A stretch of 23,167 nt of DNA from Chromera velia. Taxonomy: Eukaryota > Sar > Chromeraceae. Made by a program: the position numbers and the translations under genes. The notes beneath the pieces were generated by a model. That model saw only the letters and a program-made list of their open reading frames with translations, did not search any database and was not told where the DNA came from. Location: the NCBI GenBank assembly GCA_018398765.1, contig JAHBMJ010005856.1:1-23167 (forward strand), written 5' to 3'. Every line of letters begins with the position of its first letter. Positions within the stretch are counted from its first letter, which is position 1. Shown here piece after piece: positions 1 to 23,167 of this stretch.

Positions 1-498
1 GGAGCGGTCCACGCAAAGGAGCCGATCATTAGGGAGGAAGGGGAGGTGCAGGGATGTCCGGCGCTAAGGGGGGACTTCCAAGTCCGGGGGGCCTATGCTC
101 CACAAAGGCTGGCAATTTTCGATACCAGGGTGATAAACCCACACGCCGCCTCGAGGGAGAAGGTGACCTGGACTCAAGCCCTCAAAGCAGCAGCAGAAGA
201 AAAGAAGAGGAAACATGGGCAGGCAAGCGCAGACAGAGGGTGCGACTTCACTCCACTTGTGAGTGCGGTCGACGGGACGATAGAGGGGGAGGCAAAGATG
301 TTCTTAAAGAGGGTGGCAGAGCGATTGAGTGAGAAATGGGGGCAACATGTGAGCAAGACATGCGGCCGGATCCGAGTCCGACTGCAGATTGCCCACCTAA
401 AAGCGGCAAGCGCGTGCATACGGGGGACCAGAGGAGTGCAAAGGGAGGGCTGGGAGGAAGGAGGAGTAGGCAGTGCACTGGTTATGACGGAGGGGTAG
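1..498 (+). CDS. C-terminal tail of LINE reverse-transcriptase ORF (5' partial)
   Basis: Frame 1 is open from the window edge to TAG at 496-498, so any internal GTG start is not meaningful. It carries the post-RT tail seen in many plant and algal non-LTR elements: [12 protein letters not shown], then [14 protein letters not shown], a [20 protein letters not shown] block, [11 protein letters not shown], and an arginine/alanine helix [20 protein letters not shown]. This tail follows the catalytic domain in the intact polyprotein. The catalytic domain itself is outside the window, so activity cannot be judged. Confidence 0.75.
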   Translation, partial: GAVHAKEPIIREEGEVQGCPALRGDFQVRGAYAPQRLAIFDTRVINPHAASREKVTWTQALKAAAEEKKRKHGQASADRGCDFTPLVSAVDGTIEGEAKMFLKRVAERLSEKWGQHVSKTCGRIRVRLQIAHLKAASACIRGTRGVQREGWEEGGVGSALVMTEG

Positions 499-627
499 GA
501 AGTACTTAGCAAATGCCGAAGAAGGCATTCAGATGGAGGAGCGTCAAGTATGAGGTCGCATGAGAGAGAAAGCTAGTAGCGAGAGCAGTAATCAGGACAG
601 AAGGAAGAGATGAAAGACGTATAGGCC

Positions 628-653
<26 letters not shown>
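1..653 (+). mobile_element. 3' end of a non-LTR (LINE-type) retrotransposon with A26 tail
   Basis: The segment contains the C-terminal tail of a reverse-transcriptase ORF ending at 498, a 129-bp 3' UTR, and a run of 26 A at 628-653. ORF tail, short UTR and poly(A) in that order are the signature of LINE retrotransposition. The element continues beyond the left edge. A second, inverted copy of its last 261 bp lies at 1035-1295. Confidence 0.78.
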
Positions 654-658
<5 letters not shown>

Positions 659-1034
659 GTAAATTGTAAAGACGGCATGGATTTGCAAGTCGAAAAAATG
701 GAACACTTTAAATATTTTAGTTGGACGTTCTGACATGAATTCTGCTAGGAATCCTGCAGCAATCATAAAATGTTGTGATATATAACCCAGGTGGTTAAAA
801 AAAATTCAAACGCCCAATCAATGGTACCCAATGGCCGTTATAGTTAGTAATTGTTAGTCATTTCTTATGAGCCGCTCAAACATTTTTTAGAATACATCCT
901 ATTGAGATCTTCTTTTCATAATATTTCCAATTAAATGTTATTGAACGTCTAAACCTCTTAAAACGTCTGTCGAAATATAAAGTGTTTCGTTCACTTTTCA
1001 GCGGGCATTGACTTAAATTTTGTTCCTAGCGTCT

Positions 1035-1298
<264 letters not shown>

Positions 1299-1480
1299 TC
1301 AGCATTTAATTAACCTTACAATTCAAGTTTTGTAAAATTTAGAGTAAAACGACTTTTTTTTTCGATAATAATTTTTCTTTTTTAAAAAATTCTAATTTAG
1401 TTCAAAGCCTTCTGCAAGAACAAGGTGGGGCGGCGATGCCAGGAGTCCGCCGCAGCTTATAAATCTGACGCATGCGAAAC

Positions 1481-1562
1481 GTGCGAATGGCCCAGAAAGC
1501 GAATTTTGGGGATTCAAGATCCATGCGCCGCGAGGTCCCGGGTTTAAGCCCCTGCACCCTCA
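1481..1562 (+). pseudogene. tRNA-Leu(CAA)-like degenerate sequence or SINE head
   Basis: An 82-nt stretch has an A-box-like TGGCCCAGAAAG at 1488-1499, an anticodon stem-loop GGATTCAAGATCC with CAA in the anticodon position, a long variable region as in tRNA-Leu, and a T-arm-like CCGGGTTTAAGCCCCTG. The acceptor and D stems pair poorly (about 3 of 7 in the acceptor by my count), so a functional tRNA is unlikely. It could be a tRNA pseudogene or the promoter part of a SINE. Confidence 0.45.
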
Positions 1563-2104
1563 CTTTTCCGTTTTGTTATGCACGCCGCGTCCCCATATAT
1601 GAGGGGCTGATCTAGCTTTTTTTGTTTTTGAATGTCTAGTTTGTCAGTCTTCAATGTCAGAAGGCTCCGCTTTTTCCTGTCAGTCTCGATTCTAGGAGCA
1701 AGCTTATCGATCACTTTCAATGCCAATAAAAAATTAGTGGGCGTGAATGCCACGTAACTACATAGAACTTCAAGCAGCCCAAAACCCCTTCAATCAAAGT
1801 AATACAACATAACGTACACCTGTGTACCAACTTTGTTGAAAACAGAGGGGGGGGTGATTTATATATTATTGGTAGCAATTTATCATAAAAACATACATGA
1901 TATATAGGGGTTTAGAATCGCTTTCACAACACCCTATGAAACTTTGAAGGGCGTTGAGGACCTTGTTGGACAGAAAAACACAGCGGGAACGCGCCGGGAA
2001 GGCACCTAATGCAGAACTAATCAATTAATAAATAGACAAAAAAATACATAAATAAATTAATCGTCAAATGAATTTAGATATTGATGCAGACTAATGCATA
2101 CACA

Positions 2105-2110
2105 TTTATT
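2105..2110 (-). promoter_or_regulatory. Candidate polyadenylation signal AATAAA
   Basis: TTTATT on the plus strand gives AATAAA on the coding strand about 95 bases after the stop codon of the large gene. The region is AT-rich, so chance occurrence is possible and other copies lie further on. Confidence 0.3.
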
Positions 2111-2203
2111 TCAGGCTTTAAATAACATCAAGTCAAACATGAATAACCTGCATGAATAAAATGCTAGGGCAAAGCGGATCCATGCATGTACCTAAGTTGA
2201 CTG

Positions 2204-22822
<20,619 letters not shown>

Positions 22823-22860
22823 CTGCACGCACACACACACGCACATACTCACACACTCAC

Positions 22861-22918
22861 TTTCCGAACAGGTCTACAAGCACATCGAGTTCGAGTTCTC
22901 TTGCCAATCGGGCGCTCT
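22861..22918 (-). CDS. Candidate upstream exon with an unresolved 3' boundary
   Basis: A CAG acceptor precedes it, and a strong GTGAGT donor follows position 22861. The frame reading ARLARELELDVLVDLFG looks like real coding sequence and would sit well before IPWHLLDA of the next exon. With the GTGAGT donor, however, it ends two bases into a codon, while the next exon needs phase 0. An alternative donor GTAGAC, giving exon 22878-22918, restores phase. Either the weaker donor is used, a base is wrong, or the exon is spurious. To its right (22919-23167) I recognise nothing. Confidence 0.4.
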
Positions 22919-23167
22919 CTGAAGAAAAGAATGAATGTCCACACGATGAATCTACCAGAACGGTCCAGTTCAGTTCACTCCAACGAGAGCCCACGTTCCT
23001 TCTCCCAAATTAGACACAGGATCACACTCATTCCTGGATTCATGACTCTCTTCTGCTTGCTCCCCAGAACCCCTCCCCAAAAGGCAGCAAAGACAAACAG
23101 GATTGCGCCAAAATTGCCCGGATGCTCGAAGCAGCACTACTCCAAAGACACGCAACCATTACAAGCC

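Noticed and set aside
506-766. Minus-strand open frame with a Phe run
   Set aside because: The Phe run is the LINE A26 tail read in reverse.
1481-1562. Functional tRNA-Leu gene
   Set aside because: Acceptor and D stems do not pair well; only the anticodon and T arms are convincing.
22970-23155. 61-codon minus-strand open frame at the right edge
   Set aside because: No recognisable motif, and I found no phased splice connection to the chain; likely intron.

Overview
The window is a piece of a eukaryotic nuclear genome. It is dominated by one very large, intron-rich gene on the minus strand. The dense short introns, the protein family, and the abundance of (CA)n, (GA)n and (CAGA)n microsatellites suggest a photosynthetic alveolate relative, a chromerid such as Chromera velia. 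That assignment is inference from style and family, not from a match.

Left 2.2 kb: intergenic and AT-rich from about 654 onward. It starts with the 3' end of a non-LTR (LINE-type) retrotransposon on the plus strand: the C-terminal tail of the reverse-transcriptase ORF, a short 3' UTR and an A26 tail. After a spacer of about 400 bp, the last 261 bp of the same element recur inverted. A degenerate tRNA-Leu-like sequence lies at about 1481-1562.

2204 to the right edge: one gene, read right to left. I could chain 41 exons (22822 down to 2204) by AG acceptor, GT donor and reading phase. They total 6111 coding bases, exactly 2037 codons including TAG, with no phase break. The 5' part lies beyond the right edge. 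In protein order the visible 2036 residues contain: the C-terminal half of a DUF3638/DUF3645-type protein (HPD motif, FSGTP motif, HTTGQDIK and FRMRG motifs); Gly/Ala/Pro-rich linkers with acidic-leucine motifs; a Glu/Gln/Lys-rich charged helix; one degenerate and two better EF-hands; and a C-terminal VPS62-like domain with W-x(n)-W repeats. Family names come from remembered conserved motifs.

The introns (about 70% of the gene span) hold almost all the microsatellites, a perfect 217-bp tandem duplication, a perfect 36-bp tandem duplication and an eight-copy 36-bp higher-order CA repeat. Apart from these repeats I see nothing in the introns longer than 300 bp (for example 2959-3861, 4116-4669, 7047-7891, 11056-11859, 12445-13007, 14569-15151, 18410-18949). 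A very short extra exon whose length is a multiple of three could still hide in the longest of them. I found no plus-strand protein-coding gene apart from the retrotransposon ORF.
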